64,000 nt of DNA. It comes from Ciona intestinalis. Its lineage: Eukaryota; Chordata; Ascidiacea; Phlebobranchia; Cionidae. The notes below the pieces were generated by a model. The model was not told where the DNA came from, ran no database searches, and saw nothing but the letters and a program-made list of their open reading frames with translations. Below, one piece after another: positions 60,992-64,000 of the stretch. Both the position numbers and the translations under genes were made by a program. Location: the NCBI RefSeq assembly GCF_000224145.3, contig NC_020177.2, positions 1,737,907 through 1,801,906 on the forward strand, in the 5' to 3' direction. Positions within the stretch are counted from its first letter, which is position 1, and every line of letters starts with the position of its first letter.

Positions 60992-61639
60992 CATTGCAAT
61001 AAAACTTCAATATAAACCGTGTTGTTTTGTGTGTTTGTTTTTTATTGTTGTGGTACATACATTGGAAATGAATGAATAAAACTGGGAAACAACAGTAGTT
61101 AAAGCACAGGTGTTCTGTTTCAAAGCATATAATATTATTTTGTGTAATTTACATGTATTACTAATAATAAATTCATTTATTACTGTAAATAATAGGAATG
61201 TTAAAAGGCACCTGGTGTACCAATTTTTAATTAACTCTTTTTGTGTTTCAATATATTTTGTGTTGTCAACGAATAAAGGTGTAAAATATAAATTTATCAT
61301 ATCATCTCAAAAACTTGATATATTTTGAATATTGAAATGTGGGACAATATGTGCCTAGTGTCCCACTCTGCCCCACCATAATATAATCTATCATGTAACT
61401 GTTTTTCTCACATATATTTTTATCAGACAACAAACAAAATATGTTTAATACTTACCAACAATAATCAGCTTTGGTTGCACCTTGCAGGACTTTAAGAATA
61501 CTATCGAAAAAACACTGAAACAGCTTTTAGTTTACCTTCAAATCAAGACACAGATTCGTGGGCGGCATCGTAGCCCATTCTGCTATAGCCATCATACGTG
61601 AATTTGCGGGTGCCAACTTTTTGGGAATTTTTCTGTGTG

Positions 61640-61720
61640 GCTTACCATTTTATTCAATCTATAACGAAACCTTGGGTTGGAACAATTGCCGTTAACCGTC
61701 TTGCCCCAGAACATTTGATA
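61640..61720 (-). mobile_element. SINE fragment
   Basis: CCTTGGGTTGGAACAATTGC and GTTAACCGTCTTGCCCCAGA. Confidence 0.6.
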
Positions 61721-62289
61721 TCTACTACTACTACCCTTTACTGCTGCGTATAAATAAATAAGCAACTAGTCTAGTATCAATACATTGAGTGCAACGATTT
61801 AACATTTATTTTCTATTGGAGTCGAACATACACTGTTGCTGCGTATAAGCAAACCATAATGTTAATTCACCTGGAAGCGATTATACCACCAGTTTAATGT
61901 ACTGTACAACCAAAACTATAAATCGCGATACATGAAAGCAAACAAAATATTATATGTACAACTTGTTGCAAAGCAGCTGGAGATGAGAAAGGGCCAACAA
62001 AAATGGGAATTGATTAAATGAATAATATGAAAAACAATCAAGACCCCTAGTTCCAACGTACTCGTGTTAAGCGTAAAAAGTAACACACATATTCCGTGTA
62101 GGTAAGATGACTTAACATGCCCAACTTCATCACGGAAAATAAAAACAAACCTTGGATTGAGAAAGCTTATACTATCGGGAATGTGACTGCATGTAAAAAA
62201 TTGCCAAGGGGCGATTGTTGTACTGTTCGGATAAAATCAGTTGCTTTAAAAAATGATAAAATTTTGCGTACAACGGAGTTGAGGCTTTA

Positions 62290-63464
62290 CTAATGTGTAT
62301 TTCCGTGCCTGGATCGCTTTGTTATCGGGGAATCTCCAGCTTCTTTAAGAGTAGATTGAATCTCGGGGCGAATAACTAAAGTTTTCGGGGTTTCCCAACT
62401 GAACTGTTTGCGGCCAAAATGACCATAACAAGCTGTTTCATGGTAGATGGGACGACGAAGGTTTAATTCTCTGAAATGATGAAATGAATATATGGTTGCT
62501 AAATGTGTGATCTAGTCTGTTAGTACATGTAGATATTCTCAAACTACCATTAACAATTATGCCTTTGAATAAGGTTAGCAATGACTTTCGAGGTACCGGA
62601 AAACCAATATTAACTTTTTTATTAAATAATATTGAACAATTGTCCACATACGGTATACATAGTCTTGCTTTGTGTTTTAGCGACTGTCGTTTTGTTGATG
62701 ATTCTAGTGTCAACATTTTTAAACCTTACATGAACAATAAATATGTTCAAAAAAATAAAAAAAAATTTCAGAGGAAACTTGTTAAGAATTTCAACACTAC
62801 ACACCTGACAATGATTCCAGGCCTGAGGTCAAAGTTATCGTTGATTACTTGCAGTAATTCTTTATCATGAAGTTTGGAAGTGCCGTATGAGCTCACATAA
62901 ACAGACAGAGGTTCAGAAATTCCAATTGCATAAGATACCTGAGAAATTGGTTGAATACGTTTTGCAAATTGATATAAAATGAGCAAGTGGCTAGTCTGTT
63001 GAGTCATGGCATAATCATCATTTATTCATACGCGCACAGAGTAGCACGGTAACTGGACAGTTTTAATACTGGTGTCTTGTGCACGTGAGTTGCTGGACCA
63101 TTTAAATGTGTGACAATAAAATTTATCCCCAATTGTAAGTTAATAGTATTCTCGATGTAGCGACAACTTGGTTGGAGCAATTAGCATAAAATGTTTTGCC
63201 TGCGAATTGGCAGGCCCACAGTGATAACAGTGAACGCTTTAATAAATGTACATCCATGCCTTTAATAAATGCAATATTTACCTGTACAAGAACACGTCTG
63301 CATAGTCCAGCTTTTATAAGGGACTTTGCCACCCATCGTGCAGCATAAGCGGCAGATCGATCAACTTTAGAAAAGTCTTTACCAGAGAAAGCACCTCCCC
63401 CGTGAGCACCCCACCCTCCATATGTGTCGACAATAATCTTACGCCCAGTTAAACCAGCATCCCC
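62290..63464 (-). CDS. MAT2A: S-adenosylmethionine synthetase, 3' exons
   Basis: Exons 63282-63464, 62805-62938 and 62290-62470 join in phase; the earlier exons lie right of the window. They encode [20 protein letters not shown], then [80 protein letters not shown] and [14 protein letters not shown]. This is the C-terminal half of MAT, with the glycine-rich loop and phosphate-binding Lys/Arg region intact. The enzyme makes SAM from methionine and ATP in the cytosol. Vertebrate MAT1A and MAT2A are equally close, so the symbol marks the family. The C-terminus runs about 25 residues beyond the usual end, with a basic [10 protein letters not shown] finish. Confidence 0.93.
63155..63240 (-). mobile_element. 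SINE fragment in MAT intron
   Basis: CGACAACTTGGTTGGAGCAA and ATGTTTTGCCTGCGAATTGG resemble the SINE body. Confidence 0.4.
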
Positions 63465-64000
63465 CTGTGTTAAAATAAAGATTAAATTTTTCGCTTTTTC
63501 GTACCTAAAATAACAAGAAATAATTGCCAAATATAAAAAATACTTATATCTGAAATTAAATATCAAATTAGGTATTTCATGACACGAAATTACAGTAATG
63601 ACACAAAATTACAACATTTCACGTAAACAAATGAGATAACAGAAAAGCAAAACAAAATATTGCGGAAATGAAAGTGTAAGTCAAATCATGAGCATGCAAT
63701 GAATTAGCGCAACACACAGTGTACCTGTATACAACAGATTCTTGCAGGTAGTACGTTTTTAGGTTGATGGAAATTTTTCCACCTGTTTCTGACTAAAACT
63801 GTGAGATTTGAACTAATAACTGCGTGCGATACGCATACACAAGATTCTTTTTTGTTTTGTTTATTACGAGTAATTAAATACCAAGAGAATTAAGACTGGC
63901 GATCAAAACCACAAGATTTGTTTATGTAGAAATCACTACCAACACAGAGGTGCCTACAAAGAACAAGAACTTATCGAGATAGAAATAAGGATCGGTTATG

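Overview
The window is animal nuclear DNA, almost certainly from the sea squirt Ciona (C. intestinalis/robusta group). It is AT-rich, its genes have short exons and small GT-AG introns, and its introns and spacers are crowded with a tRNA-derived SINE with an (ATTC)n tail and with small TA-flanked MITEs of the kind known from Ciona. Three 50-N runs are assembly gaps. All gene calls come from exons spliced by eye with reading-frame phase checked across each junction; family names rest on recalled protein families, not on a search.

Layout. 0.25-3.2 kb (+): last exons of a calcium-sensing-receptor-like class C GPCR. 4.7-9.8 kb (-): a complete ten-exon ZP-EGF-transmembrane protein of 481 aa. 10.9-12.0 kb: a minisatellite whose unit carries the CRE octamer TGACGTCA. 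12.2-14.9 kb (+): remnant of a 2-hydroxyacid oxidase gene without its catalytic middle. 17.5-24.9 kb: a large inverted duplication. Its left arm holds an intact gene for a 64-aa secreted peptide and an island of three calpain exons, its right arm holds a truncated copy of the peptide gene, and a decayed MACPF-EGF (terminal-complement-like) gene lies between the arms. 25.8-36.3 kb (-): a two-exon GPR180-like seven-helix receptor whose first exon exists in three copies. Two of these copies lie in a 2.1-kb tandem duplication that a MITE and an LTR-type element later invaded. 40.1-45.1 kb (+): an eight-exon LRR-Ig membrane protein of 703 aa. 45.9-53.6 kb (-): cytosolic asparaginyl-tRNA synthetase, complete in 13 exons. 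57.7-58.6 kb (+): NUDT17. 59.4-61.0 kb (+): ZCCHC9. 62.3-63.5 kb (-): the 3' exons of S-adenosylmethionine synthetase, running off the right edge.

The genes do not form a pathway. Housekeeping genes (AsnRS, NUDT17, ZCCHC9, MAT) cluster on the right. The left and centre hold receptors, extracellular-matrix-type proteins and immune-like genes, with many duplicated exons and gene fragments. The most unusual features are the inverted duplication with its unfamiliar peptide gene, the triplicated receptor first exon, and the CRE-octamer array. The paralogous copies also preserve empty sites that date and classify two insertions. Stretches not covered by an entry hold AT-rich spacer or repeat fragments in which I see no gene.
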